From assembly GCF_031877795.1 (NCBI RefSeq), contig NC_133946.1, forward strand, positions 11,135,144 to 11,199,143: a stretch of DNA of 64,000 bases. Reading direction: 5' to 3'. Made by a program: the position numbers and the translations under genes. Below are positions 45,201 through 57,860 of this stretch, piece after piece. The notes under the pieces are model-generated. The model did not search any database. It was given only the letters and a program-made list of their open reading frames with translations, and was not told where the DNA came from. Each line of letters opens with the position of its first letter. Positions within the stretch are counted from its first letter, which is position 1. Source of the stretch: Strix aluco. Its lineage: Eukaryota > Chordata > Aves > Strigiformes > Strigidae.

Positions 45201-48200
45201 TGCACGGGAGGGTTGGGGACAGCACGGCCCTGGGACAGGGCCAGGGAGAGCTGCTTACATTGTCCAGGTAGCTGGGCAGCGCTTCAGCCACAAGTCTCTC
45301 TGAGTTCTTGGTCATCTCCGAGGGTTTGACAATGACACAGTTACCTGGGGGGGAGAGACAGGCTGTCAGCGCAGTGACATGGTGACTGCCAGCCCTTCTG
45401 GCCCCCCCAGCCTGGGGACAAGGTGCCCTTGCCGGTGCCCGGCACAGTCTGGATCCTCCAGGTTCAGCTCACCAGCAGCGATAGCCCCAATGAGCGGCAC
45501 CAGGATGACGTAGATGGGGCAGTTCCAGGGCGCGATGATGAGCACCACCCCGTACGGGTCCTTGCGGATGAAGGCCGAGTCCAACTGTGTCACCTGTGGG
45601 ACACCCCGGAGTGCTCCGTTGCCCCACCGCCGCCGTGCCCACACCCCACCCATCTCTGCCTGGCCAAGGGGGTCCTGCCCCCCATCCTCTCCCTCATTTT
45701 CCCCCTTACCAGATTCTTGTCCACGTGCTTGTCCTTCATCCAGCGGGACAAGTTGTTCAGCGTCTCATGGAGCTCGTTCTTGCAGAGGAGGACCTCGGTG
45801 AATTCGGCTTCAAAGGGCGGCTGCAGACAGAGCACCCTACGTGTCAGCTCTGCACGTGCTGCAGCACCTCTTACCCCTACCCTGCATATTTTTTTTTTTT
45901 TTTATTCAGGATTTAGGGCGCCAAGCCCTTCATGTCCCACGGTGGATGCACAATTCGCTCTCACCCCCGAGCTGCACGGCGCAGCCTGCCACGGGGAAGG
46001 GGGGAGCCCCACTGCGCTTGCAATGTGGGGTGTTGCTGAGCTCCAGAGTCCTGTTGCAGTATCACCAGGCCTGTCCTGTAGGCAGTAACCTGCCTGTGGC
46101 CGGGTTTTCCCTGCTGGGAGCTCAGCTGAGGTCCAGGAAAATTAAGAATTTGGGGAGGAGAGGGGTCTGTGAAGGCAGTGGTGGCATTTGGGGGAAGAAA
46201 GGGCTGGTCTGGCTACTGAATCCTGTTTGGTCTGGAGGCAAGAGCATCCCAAGTCACAACCCCTTTTTCTAGCACGTGTGTTTTCACACGCAAGCAGAAC
46301 AAGTTGATGGACTCCAGCAGGACAGACTGGTTTTTACAACCTGCCAGAGAGCAACTCAGCTAAGTCTTCAAGGATTTAGCCCAATCAATAAAAGCTCAGA
46401 AGACGTCCGGGTGCAAATCCTGCCACCATCCCCCTTCACCTGGCTTTGACTTTCACTCTGAGGAGGTGTCACCGGCATGGGAATAGCACCGGTGCCGAGT
46501 TGGGCTCTGCCAGCAGCTCCTCACCTTCGATCAACAGGGGACCCCTCAGTGTTTGTCCCACAGTTGGGTTTCTTCTCACCCAGGGGTACGGTGGCAGGTG
46601 AAGGTGGACAGGGACTGGTGGGGAAGTGGCAGGTTTGAAGGATAAAACCAGCCGGTCCTGGGGGATATCCACCACCCAGGTGTCAAGATTTGGGAGGAAA
46701 TACAGGAGAAAAGGGAATATCCAGATTTTGGAACCTGTTTGTGGAGGGCTTTTTGGTAGTGAGCTGAGAAAGCGGGGAGGAGATCCACAACAGAGTCTGG
46801 GAAGGAAGGAGCAGAGGAAGCAAAGGTTGTTCTCAGCAGGGCGGGAGGAGTGACGGTCACGCAGAGAGGGAGCCCAAAGGGCGAAGAGTTTGGGAGCAGC
46901 ACAGCCACGTGGCTCAGCACGACATCAGGAGGAGAAGCAGGACCAAGGGAGAAGCTGGGCTGCCCCTCCAGGGAGGGAGAAAGGGGATAACACAAGCAGA
47001 CTGACACATTGGATGGCTCTTCCAAGGAAAAGGGAACCTCAGGCAAATGAGGAAGCAAAACCAACACTAACGATGGCTCTTGGCCCACTGCGGTGGGCAT
47101 TGGGGCGAGCGGGGTGTCTCAGGTGGGCTGGAGCAGTTGGGTTTGTGCCGGGGCTTTCCAAATTGAGGCTGGAAAACACCGAGCCTGGTACCTCACTGTA
47201 GAGTAGAAGAAAGAAGAAGCAGAGACCCAGCGACCAGGAAGGGTCCAATGAGTCTTCAAGAATCCCGGAATCATCTGGGTTGGAAAAGCCCTTGAAGATC
47301 ATCCAATCCAACCATGAACCTCACCCTGACCGTTCTCAACTCCACCAGACCCCTCAGCGCTGGGTCGACCCCACTCTTCAACCCCTCCAGGGATGGAGAC
47401 TCCCCCCCTGCCCTGGGCAGCCCATTCCAACGCCCAACAACCCCTTCTGCAAAGAAATACTTCCTAAGAGCCAGTCTGACCCTGCCCTGGTGCAGCTTGA
47501 GGCCATTCCCTCTTGTCCTGTCGCTTGTTCCTTGGTTCAGGAGACTCATCCCCCCTCTCTGCACCCTCCTTTCAGGGAGTTGTAGAGGGTGATGAGGTCT
47601 CCCCTCAGCCTCCTCTTCTCCAGACTAAACCCCCCCAGTTCCCTCAGCCGCTCCCCATCAGACCTGTGCTCCAGACCCTGCACCAGCTCCGTTGCCCTTC
47701 TCTGGACACGCTCGAGTCATTCCATGGCCTTTTTGGAGTGAGGGGCCCAAAACTGAACCCAGTCATCGAGGGCCGGCCTCACCAGTGCCGAGTACAGGGG
47801 GAAGATCCCTTCCCTGTCCCTGCTGGCCACACTATTGCTGATACAAGCCAGGATGCCATTGGCCTTCTTGGCCACCTGGGCACACTGCTGGCTCCTGTTC
47901 AGCTGGCTGGCAGTCAAACCCCTCAGGTCCCTCTCTGACTGGCAGCTCTCCAGACACTCCTCCCCAAGCCTGTAAGAAGAGGCTGGATGAACCACAGACA
48001 GAAGGATGAGGACAGGAGGCAGCATTGCTGCCTTCCAAAAATAATTTGGAAGTATCGTCTGTATTTACCCTGTTTCTGAGCATCCTTTTGCAAGCCTGGG
48101 CTGGACAGACCTTTGGTCTCGCTCCTTGTGTGAGCTGGCGGGGGTGTTACTAAGGCACGTCTGCTCTCAGCACAAGAGCTGGCTGCTTAAAAATAGGACA

Positions 48201-49187
48201 AGTGATGTGGATCCCCCTGATGCAGAGCACGGTGAGGGTGGGGAGGGCATGCAAAGGGAAGTTGAGGGTGGAAAACAGTAGATGATGAGCCCTGGGTGGG
48301 GTGTGAGGCTCTGGCTGTGGGTGGATGAGCTGGACCAAAGGGGGAACGATCAAGCTGGGGGGTGGGAAGGGAGGGGCTGGAGCTCTCTGAGGACTTTTGG
48401 AGACGTAGGGGATGGGTCTGCTCTGCTCTTGGTGACCCCGACATGGGAGGGGGGGAGCAAAGAGGCAGGGGATGATGCAAAGCCGTGGGTTTGGAGCTCT
48501 GAGAGCTGCAGCTGAGCACTGGGAGAGGGGAACTGGGACAACATCAGGTGGAAAATCCAAAGCAGGGAGGACACAGAGGGGGTGACAGGAGTTGGGGATG
48601 AACCTGCCCAGAAAAGACGTAAACTGAGGCTGGGAATGGCGAATTACAGCTGGACGCTCCCCACAGCCCCGCTCTGCCCACACTGCGGGCAGGGCTGTGG
48701 GCAGGGCAGCCCCTCAGCTCCTCTGGCCATGGGGTCCCCCAGTTCCCAGCCCCCCCTCTCACCTTGCCCATGTCAGCGGCGGTGGCCTCCAGGATGTCCT
48801 GCTTCTTCTCATCCAAGAAGCGGCCCAGCGCCTCCAGCTGCGCCACGCGATATTCCATGGGCCGTGTCTTCCCCGAGAACCAGGTTGCTCGCAGGCGCCT
48901 CACCAGCCCGGCGTAGGGGTTCCCGCTGCGGGGATGGGGGTGTCAGGGGGACCCCCCAGCCCCATCCCAGCCCCTCATGCTCCCGGTGATGAGAGAGGAG
49001 CTCCACATTGCTCCACCCTCGCACCAAACCGGAGCCCTGGGGTGAGGGCAGAGCGTCCGCACCCCTCCTGCCTCCCCTCTATCCCGGCCACACGCTCTCA
49101 CCTCACGGCATCGCCGTCCATGCTCCCCTTCCCGCCATCACCATCATCCTCCGGGGCTTTCCCGGCCCCGCTGCTGCCGGTCTCCAT
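42295..49187 (-). CDS. ALDH3B1: Aldehyde dehydrogenase ALDH3B1-like, copy A
   Basis: NAD(P)-dependent oxidation of medium- and long-chain lipid aldehydes at membranes. Ten exons, high to low: 49187-49102, 48925-48763, 45820-45710, 45593-45473, 45344-45259, 45043-44962, 44516-44130, 43886-43720, 43539-43440, 42488-42295; 498 aa. Catalytic parts are present: Asn144 in APWNCP, general-base Glu239 in LELGGKNP, and nucleophile Cys273 in [16 protein letters not shown] and the [10 protein letters not shown] tail also match. APWNCP is odd: the family shows APWNYP, as copy B does. The C-terminus CILL has the form of a CaaL prenylation box. A 29-residue exon 1 ([10 protein letters not shown]...) precedes the family domain. 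Intron 2 holds a CR1 element. It is a tandem duplicate of the gene at 50-58 kb and could equally be called ALDH3B2-like. Confidence 0.93.
47262..47980 (-). mobile_element. CR1 LINE, 5'-truncated, in intron 2 of copy A
   Basis: The plus strand starts ggaatcatctgggttggaaa, the reverse complement of a CR1 3' end. The minus strand encodes the late ORF2 part: [68 protein letters not shown], then [47 protein letters not shown]. About 720 bp remain. It is relatively young: long frames survive, and it closely resembles the CR1 in copy B. It is inserted in the gene's sense orientation. Confidence 0.92.
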
Positions 49188-50128
49188 GGTCCCACGGGAG
49201 CGGCGTGGGACGAGTTACACCGGGGTTGCCCACAGGCTGGACAGGCAGCCGGCGGTCTTGTGCTGTTTGGGATGCAAACTGCAGGTCCCCCGCCCCAGCT
49301 AATGGGTTGTTTTAACCCCCCCCCAGGAGGTGGCCTCGGGGAGCCCGGCACTGCAACTGGGACCCTGCCGAGTCGTGGGGCAGGCAGGGTGCAGGCAGGG
49401 TGCAGGCAGCCACCCCAGTCCCCGCTACAACCCGCTCTCCCTCAGGGGAGGGAGGCTGACGGTTTCCTGCTCTGCCCCTTGGCTGCCCGCCCCACCGCGC
49501 GTCACCGCTGGCTCCGCTCCAAACCACTTGGGATGCAAAACGCACCCCAAACCCAACCCCGGGGCACCCCATTGCCACACAGCCCCACACACAACCCCAG
49601 CGGGGTGTGATGGTGGGGCTGAGGGTGGCAGGGGGACGGATGGGGACACAGAGAGGGGGTCTGGGGGTCCGGCCGGCTGCCAGATTCCTGCCCAGTTCCC
49701 CCCCAAAAGCCGGGTGACTGAGGCGCGAGGCGAGGCCAGGCAGGAGAGTTCAATGCAATGTCTTTACTACAGTTGGAGGGAAAAGCAACAACCGGCACCG
49801 GGGGAAAGCAAAGGAAAGGTCTGTCTAAGAGGTGGTGGGGCTAACAGCCAGTCCTCAGCCTGGCAGGGTCCGTTTCTCGAAGTACAGGGCAAAAAAAGCC
49901 CAGAACTTTTTGCCATTTCCAATGTGGCAAACGGTCCGGAGCTGAGGCAGCTCGGCAGGAGCGGCATGTCCGTCCCCACCGTCCCATGTGCAGCAGGGTG
50001 GCAGTGAGGCAAAAAGACATGGACTAAGGTGCTGCGGAGGGGGGGGTTCGCACCCCAGTGGCAGGGGATCCAGCCAGGAGTGTCCGTGTCGTCCCCCCAC
50101 CGCCGAGTCCGTGAGCAGCAGGGGACGC
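49188..50128. promoter_or_regulatory. Spacer between ALDH3B1-like copies A and B
   Basis: This 0.94 kb stretch must hold both the 3' UTR of copy B and the promoter and 5' UTR of copy A, because the genes are tandem on the minus strand. A variant poly(A) signal AGTAAA (minus strand) lies near 49769-49774. No clear TATA box or CpG island is visible. Confidence 0.45.
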
Positions 50129-53100
50129 TCAGAGCAGCGTGCACGTGCCCTTGCGCTTGATCTCAAAGGTGGCCGTCAGCAGCCCCAGCTTCTGCTGGCT
50201 GTAGGGCGGGTAGCGCAGGGCGTTGAGGGCCTCCAGGCCCATGTTGCGGTGCAGACAGCCACGGTGGTGGGTGAAGGTGTCGAAGGTGAATTTACCATGG
50301 TATTTCCCCAAACCGCTGTTTCCTGCAACGCACAGCACAGGTCCAAACTTGCTATGGGACTCTTGGTCCTGCCCACGCCGAGCAGCGGCAAGACACAGAA
50401 AACTTTACAGGCTTTGCTCAATGCAAACGCTCCCGCTGCTGAGCAACAGGGGGACGCGGCGGCAGAGATTTCACCCTTCCCTGCACCTTTTCCAGTTCTA
50501 CAGCTACTCAGTCCAGCAAATCCTTCCGCAGCTCACCCCTGGTGCGTTATTTTTACGGCCTACGTGTATCTACATAAATTTTGCTGGGTCTATGAGGCTC
50601 CATTCCCCTCTCCAACCTCTACAGTGCTCTACCGTACCTACCCCTGGTTAGGAGCCGCCAGCGTGGCCCCTACAAAGGGCAGCTTCTTCCCAGAGCTCTT
50701 AAAAAAATTGGAACCACATTGGCAACGCCAGTTCTCCCAATTCCTGTGGCTGGTTTAAGCTCGGGATTGCACGTCGTGGTTAACAGCCCAGTGACTTCAC
50801 ATCCAAGCTACCGTGGAAGCTTTGGTGAACGCCATCTCACCCCGATGACTTCAGACCCTTCACCTGACCGGGCTGCTATAAAAACGGCTTCACCGGATAA
50901 TTTGAGGCCCTTTGTCTGAATCATTTCCATAAAGATAAGTTACAGGATGGGAACCACCAAAAATTGTTCCCTGAGCCACAGTCAGGCGAGGAATTAATTG
51001 TGCTTTGCTGTCACGGTGTCTTATTATGTCTGAATCAGCCCTCAGCCCCGACAGAGATGCTGGGCACGTGCAGTGTAAAAACGAGGTATTTTCCCCAGAG
51101 AATATTCTGGGGAAGAGACCAGGACCCTGGGAAAGTATCGCTGGGAAACAGCAGCAGCAGCTCCCTGTATTCCTGTGCTCTTCCCTGGGCAATGCTACAA
51201 CCAGGGCCCAGGGCTGGGCAGACTTCATTTTTCACCTGGAAAAACAATTGTTGTTGCCCCTGGAGAGCAGAAACTCCCTCTTTGCCCAGGACAACCTCCA
51301 AGTTACCACAAGCAGGTTCTCCAAACATTTATAAGTGTTTTGCTCATATTTACTCCTAAAAGGTAGAATGAACGTACAAGCCAGCTCCTGAGCGACCTTA
51401 AGGGCTCCTATCCAGCACCCCGCTGTCTGCAGGAGGGAGCGGCACGAGCCGGACGTGCTCCCACCCGAGGGGCAGAGTGACGGACAGACCGACGGGAGCA
51501 GCGCTTGAGGAGCTCCCAGGTGAGCCTGAGCAGCGCAGGAACCCCACCCCGGCACAAAATTCACTCACCATGCCCACACTGCTCAGAAATACCAGGGAAA
51601 TAATCAAGTGGTAGAGATTTCCCTGCTTTCTACATGAAGAATTTGCAACGCTGCGGTTGAACAGAGAGAAGGAACTTCAGAGTGCTCCATGTGTGTTCAG
51701 CAGAAACAAAACCCCAGAGCTCAGCCCTGGCGCACTAAAGCAAAGGGTTTCTGGTGGGGCCCTACCTGGATTTTCTGACAAAGCATTAAGCCCCCTGGAC
51801 CCGCAGCCCAGGCCTGGGTGCCCCATCTACCCCGAGACCCCTCCTCGCCATGGCCCACATGGCTCAGCGCCAGGGGTAGGATCACACCTGGCTCACGTTG
51901 GCCGGGGCTGGGAGGTTGGGGGATTTGGACTTACCGATCCCACCGAAGGGCAGCGAGGTCAATGTCAGGTGCATCAGGGTGTCGTTGCCGCAGAAGCCAC
52001 CGCTGCTTGTGCACTCCAGCACCTGTTTCACCACCTGGGAGGGAAACAGAGAAGGTGGACGTGGATCTTGCACCTTGGCTCCATGAGCAGCGCTTGGCAA
52101 ATATCACCCAACTCATCCATCACGCCACTGTCCCGGAGCAGCTGGGCTCAAAAAACCCCTCAGAGCTCGCTGAGGTGGGCACTGACTCCACCACCCCATT
52201 TCCCTCATCCCCCTTCCGCTCTGTAGAACCGCACGCACCTTGCTGTCACAGGAGAAGGCGTAGATGGCCAGCGGCCGCGGCCGCGCGTTGATAAAGTCAA
52301 TGGCTTCATCCATGTTGGCCACGACGACGATGGGGAGGATGGGGCCGAAGATCTCCTCCTGCATGGCAGGGTCAGAGGGCAGCACGTCCGCCAGCACTGT
52401 GGGAGCTGCGGAGAAGGGTTACAGCAACGTGTCACCCCGGGCGCACGCACGGGTGGGCCCACAAACCCCAGACCCCAGGCCCTCACCGATGTAACGCTCT
52501 TTCTCGTCCGTCTGTCCTCCAATAGCCACGCGCCCGCTGCACAGCAGCGCCCGGATGCGGCGGAACTGCTTGTCCCCCACGATACGGCCAAAATCGGGGG
52601 ATTCCCGAGGGTTGGAGCCAAAAAACTCAGTGATGGCCTCGCGCAAGGCGGGCATCAGCTTCTCCTGCATCTCCACGCTGCACAGCACGTAGTCAGGAGC
52701 GATGCAGGTCTGTCCTGCATTGAAGAAGCGGCCCCAGGCCACCCGCCGGGCCACGTTCTGCACATCACAGGTGTCAGACACGTAACAGGGGTTCTTGCCC
52801 CCCAGCTCCAGAGTCACTGGCGTCAGGTGCTTGGCAGCGGCTGTCATGACAATCCTGCCCACCCTGGGGCTGCCTGCGGGCAGGGAAGAGGTGCATTGCG
52901 GTGAGGATCCCACCAGCTGCGGGATGTGGTGCTCTGGGGAGCCGGGGCCAGGGGAAATGCACCAAGTCCCCCCAGAGCCTCGGAAACACACCCCTTGGAT
53001 CCTCCAACGGATCCTGACACCAGATCCCCGACACAACAAGCCGTGCCGCCTTCATGGGCGGGCAAGGGGGCCTGTCTGCAGGCAGGCTGCCTGCTGTCTC

Positions 53101-56100
53101 ACATCGAGGGGCAGGGTAAGCCACAGTGGTATGTCAGAGGGAACCCCTCTTTCGCACTGCACAAGAACCAGGCTCTGCTCTGGCCGGCAGGACGTACCAG
53201 TGAAGAAGATGTAGTCGAACTTGTTCTCCAGCAGCCTGGTGGTCTCCTCCACGCCAGCTGTCACCACAGCAAAGCAGTCCTGAAAAAGGAGAGGGAGGGT
53301 CCCCTGCTGTCAGCATCTTCCCGGGGCCACGCTGTCCCTGTCCCCCCCACCAGCAGCCTGGGCTGGTGGGCACCGGCTGAGCGTGGGGGAAGGAGGTACG
53401 GCAGCACCTGAAACCCCCCGGGGTGGTGCTGGTGTGTGCACGGGAGGGTTGGGGACAGCACGGCCCTGGGACAGGGCCAGGGAGAGCTGCTTACATTGTC
53501 CAGGTAGCAGCTCAGCATTTCAGCAACAAGTCTTTCCGTGTTCTTGGATGTCTCCGAGGGTTTGACAACGACACAGTTACCTGGAGGGGGGAGAGACAGG
53601 CCGTCAGCGCAGTGACATGGTGACTGCCAGCCCTTCTGCCCCCCACCCCAGACTGGGGACAAGGTGCTGTGCTGGGCACGATCCTCCAGGTTCAGCTCAC
53701 CAGCAGCAATGGCCCCAATGAGGGGCACAAGGAAGAGGTGGATGGGGTAGTTCCAGGGCGCGATGATGAGCACCACCCCATACGGGTCCTTGCGGATGAA
53801 GGCCGAGTCCAGCTGCGTCACCTGCAAGAAAGGCCACAACCTCAGCACCGGTCCCAGCACCTCCTGCCCCGCCACAGCCCAGCACGCGGCACTACCCTCC
53901 CCAGCCCGCTCGGCCCCTTCCCACCACAATTTACAGAATCACAGAATCATCTGGGTTGGAAAAGCCCTTGAAGATCACCCAGTCCCACCATGAACCTCAC
54001 ACTGACCATTCTCAACTCCACCAGATCCCTCAGCGCTGGGTCAGCCCCACTCTTAAACCCCTCCAGGGATGGGGACTCCACCCCTGCCCTGGGCAGCCCA
54101 TTCCAACGCCCAACAACCCCTTCTGCAAAGAAATACTTCCTAAGAGCCAGTCTGACCCTGCCCTGGCGCAGCTTGAGGCCATTCCCTCTTGCCCTGTCGC
54201 TTGTTCCTTGGTTCAGGAGACTCATCCCCCCTCTCTGCACCCTCCTTTCAGGGAGTTGTAGAGGGTGATGAGGTCTCCCCTCAGCCTCCTCTTCTCCAGA
54301 CTAAACCCCCCCAGTTCCCTCAGCCGCTCCCCATCAGACCTGTGCTCCAGACCCTGCACCAGCTTCGTTGCCCTTCTCTGGACACACTCGAGTCATTCAA
54401 TGGCCTTTTGGAGTGAGGGGCCCAAAACTGAACCCAGTCATCGAGGTGTGGCCTCACCAGTGCTGAGTACAGGGGTAAGATCCCTTCCCTGTCCCTGCTG
54501 GTAATTCACCTCCCCCTCTTCCCTTCCAGGTCAGCCCAGAGCTTCGGCCTTACCAGATTCTTGTCCACGTGCTCGTCCTTCATCCAGTGGCACAGGTTAT
54601 TCAGGGTGTCGTTGAGCTCGTTCTTGCAGAGGAGGATCTCCGTGAAGTAAGCCTCAAAGGACGGCTGGGGACAGACAGACATCCCATGAGCATCACCCCA
54701 ACACTGACCCCATCTCCTCCCCTTCCGCAGGAGACATCTCCCCCCTCTTCCGCCCATGAAGAGGAGGAGAAGCTTTAAGCAGAAGTTGCTGTCACCTCCT
54801 GCAACCCCCAGGGAATATCACAGTCCCTGGAATTTTATGAAAATAGGTGTATGGCCAGAAAGAAAAAAAAAAAAAACATATTTAACATCTTCACAAGATT
54901 TAACAGCCTCCTGAGCTCAGCATCTGTGAACTGTTCACCTGGCAACAGGGCCCTGAGCCAAGAGGGGACCAAGCGACGTCACCGGAGCTCCAGGAGCTCC
55001 AGAGAAGCTGGTACTGGTGTGAGAGGCAGCTCCGCGCTGCTGTCCTGGGACGGGACAGTGCTCTGGCACTGGTGCATTTGTGTCCCTCCACTTGGGGACA
55101 TGAGCTGGAAACAAAGCCCTGAGCTCCCTCCTACAGCCCATGCACAAAAGCTGAACTTAAGCCCTTGCTTTGTTCCAAAAGAAATACAAATAGACGCCTT
55201 GTGACAGAGCTTGGTTGAGCGCCACCAGACCCCCATTCCAGGCAGAAACCCCCCTGTAGCTGCCGGGGCTCCGACACCGAGCCGGCACGTGGCTGGGAGA
55301 GGCAGGCTGGGTGAGACACCCCGGTCGAGGAATTAAACAAACCCAGCAGGTTTCTCCAAGATACACTGTCCCAACAGGCAATGACTAAATGGACAGTGAC
55401 TCGGGAGCGGCGGCGGGATGTCAGAGCCGGGATCACAGGGGCCGCCGAGGCATTTCCTGCCCGCAGTGGGTGCTCCCCGCTGCTGTAAGCGCAGCCGCAA
55501 GACACAGCTCAGGACTTCTTGTGGGAGAAGCGTGAAGACACAAGAAGATAACTCAGTAAAGCCCCTCGTCGCCCTGGAGAGCGGGAGGAGCAAAGCTCCC
55601 GTGCTGCAAAGCCGTGTTGGCAAAGCGCAGTGGGCTCCACCACGACATCCTTTGGACTCCTCCAACCAAAAAGCATCCCTGGGCAGGAGCCTTCCCCCGT
55701 CACCACAGCAAAACACCGCTTTGAGGTTAGAAAGTTCTCTCGTTCCATCACCAAGCCCAGCTCAAAGAGACTTTCAGGTCCCCAACGCCGCTCAAGCGCC
55801 TGGATAGGCGCCGCTGCCAGGAGGCCGAGCTGCTCCTCAACATGAGGGCTCACAGTGGGCCCATCGGATGTCTGGTGAAGCAACGGAGCCGCTCTTGGCC
55901 CGGGCTGACAGTTGCATCACTAGGACAATGAGGAAATTGCCGATGAAGATGAGCCATTATGGGTTTGGACAGGACACGAAGGTTGTAAGATGGGATATTA
56001 AGTCTGAGGTCATCCAAGGGCCTTCAATCATCGACAGACAGAAACCGGCATCCCTGGAGGGGAGGTACCCACCTCAGAGACGTAAGACCAGATGAATTGT

Positions 56101-57860
56101 CCATCTAACTATGAGGGCCCGGCTGCATAACAAGCATATTACTAGACAACCGGCTCTAATTACATACAATTAGGAGAGATGAAGGACGCACTCCAAGTGC
56201 TGATGCCTATCAAGCCCTGGCTGAAGGAGAAGGCCCTCACCTCAAACAAACAAGGCAATTACAAGCTTTGGGAGATGTCAGGGTGTTGAAAGCTGTGTCT
56301 GAGGGCACGGGCTGCTGCGCCGATACGCCCACAGATACAAGTCCTTTGGGTCCGAGTGTTATCTCTACCAGATAAGACCAGTTACACTGCGCCAGGGCAA
56401 GCCGCACCTCTGAAAACATTTCTGAATACGTGAGCAAAGCGTGGGGTGGGCTGCAGCACACGCCAGGAAGGGAAAAAGTGGGAGAAAAGGGTCCTGAAGC
56501 AGCTGGACAACGAAGCGAGCTGAGAATGCTTCCGCTTCCTCAGCGGATCATCCGGGAGCTCCTGGCATGCCGCAATAGCCAGAGCCACATCCAGATCCCT
56601 GCCCGTGCCACCACACGGCTCAGCGCCGTGCCAGCAAAACCAGTCCCTGCGAGGCCGATGAGCCCTGAGCAGCCCTGGGAGGAATGTGCAAGGCCAGCAT
56701 GTTGCACAACGCCGATAATCCCAGGTGGGACCGGGCTGGCAAGGAGCAACCCCAGGACATCACCCTCTGCGGTGGTCGCATGAAGCCACCGGGGGCTCGA
56801 TGCATGGGGGCGAAGCTCGGGAATGCCAAGGTTCCCACCTTGTAGCGGCCAACGGGGGCTTTGCCCGGTTTAAGCGCAGCAGGGACAGGCTTAGTGGCAT
56901 CGAGCCTGCCCTACACACGCTTCTGCTAACCCTGGCTGTGGGGAGCTCTACAGGGACCCAGCACCCATGGGTGCTCCCCACAGACCCAGCACCCACGGGA
57001 GCTCCCCACCAGCCCTGGAGCACATCAAGGGGGATGCAGGACCCTGACAAGGGGAAGCCCAATGCCCAGAGCTCCACATCTGCCCCCAAGAAGATGCAAA
57101 ACCCAGACAAGGGGCGTACAAAGGGCCCCAAAGACGTGACCCCAGTGTTCAGCACCCGGATTCCTCTCACCTTGCCCATGTCAGCGGCGGTGGCCTCCAG
57201 GATGTCCTGCTTCTTCTCATCCAAGAAGCGGCCCAGGGCCTCCAGCTGCGCCACGCGATATTCCATGGGCCGTGTCTTCCCCGAGAGCCAGGTTGCTCGC
57301 AGGTGGCTCACCAGCCCAGCGTAGGGGTTCCCGCTGCGGGGATGGGGGTGTCAAAGGGACCCCCTAGCCCCATCCCAGCCCCTTGTACTCCCAGTGAGGA
57401 GGGAGAGGAGCTCCACATCACCCCAGCCCCGCGTCGCCCCAATCCAGTATCAAACTGGAGCCCAGAGTCCCTGGGGAGAGGGCAGGGAGTCCACACCCTG
57501 AGTCCTCCCCTTGCTGCCAGGAGCAGCTCCCCTACGGCACCATTCCTTGTCTCCTCCCTTGGGCCACGCTGGGGTGTGGTGGCCCACGGACCCCAAACTT
57601 GTCCTCCCAGCACCCCTCATCAGCACCAACCCGGGGACCCCCCGCACTGCCACAGCAACCTCCCTGCCCACCTCACCCCAAGCACCCCATCTCCCTTCTG
57701 CCCCTCGCTCTCACCCTACGGCACTGCAGATCTCCGGCCCCTTCCCGACGCCTCCGCTGCCTGCGCCGCAGCTGGCAGCTTTCCCAGCATTGCTGCCCAC
57801 CGAGCTGCACTTGCCGTAGCCCGGGGGCTGCTGGCCAGAGGGCTCAAGGGACTGGTACAT
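50129..57860 (-). CDS. ALDH3B1: Aldehyde dehydrogenase ALDH3B1-like, copy B
   Basis: Same role as copy A. Ten exons, high to low: 57860(or higher)-57715, 57333-57171, 54664-54554, 53821-53701, 53580-53495, 53279-53198, 52873-52487, 52405-52239, 52034-51935, 50322-50129. Exons 2-10 have exactly the lengths of copy A. Asn in APWNYP, Glu in LELGGKNP and Cys in [11 protein letters not shown] are all kept, and the C-terminus is CTLL. The start is uncertain: the codon matching copy A's ATG is GTG at 57891-57893, so I use the next in-frame ATG (57858-57860), giving about 518 aa. An acceptor-like sequence (tctcttccccag) ends at 57910, and a possible upstream coding exon lies at 58023-58062 (MAGTAPSTKSPFK), but its phase does not fit the frame that matches copy A. 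Exon 1 is longer than in A and Ser/Gly-rich. Confidence 0.9.
53934..54511 (-). mobile_element. CR1 LINE, 5'-truncated, in intron 3 of copy B
   Basis: The plus strand begins with a doubled acagaatc octamer and atctgggttggaaaagccct, the reverse complement of a CR1 3' end. The minus strand reads [47 protein letters not shown]. About 580 bp remain. The sequence is nearly the same as the CR1 at 47262-47980, but it sits in a different intron, so it is a separate insertion. Confidence 0.92.
56359..56376. promoter_or_regulatory. Inverted pair of GATA motifs in intron 2 of copy B
   Basis: TTATCT and AGATAAG face each other across five bases. This is a plausible composite GATA-factor site in the large intron 2, where an enhancer could reside. 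It is a motif match only. Confidence 0.3.

Noticed and set aside
55400-57150. Several open frames inside intron 2 of ALDH3B1-like B
   Set aside because: They are not flanked by matching splice sites, have no copy A counterpart, and show no recognisable domain.
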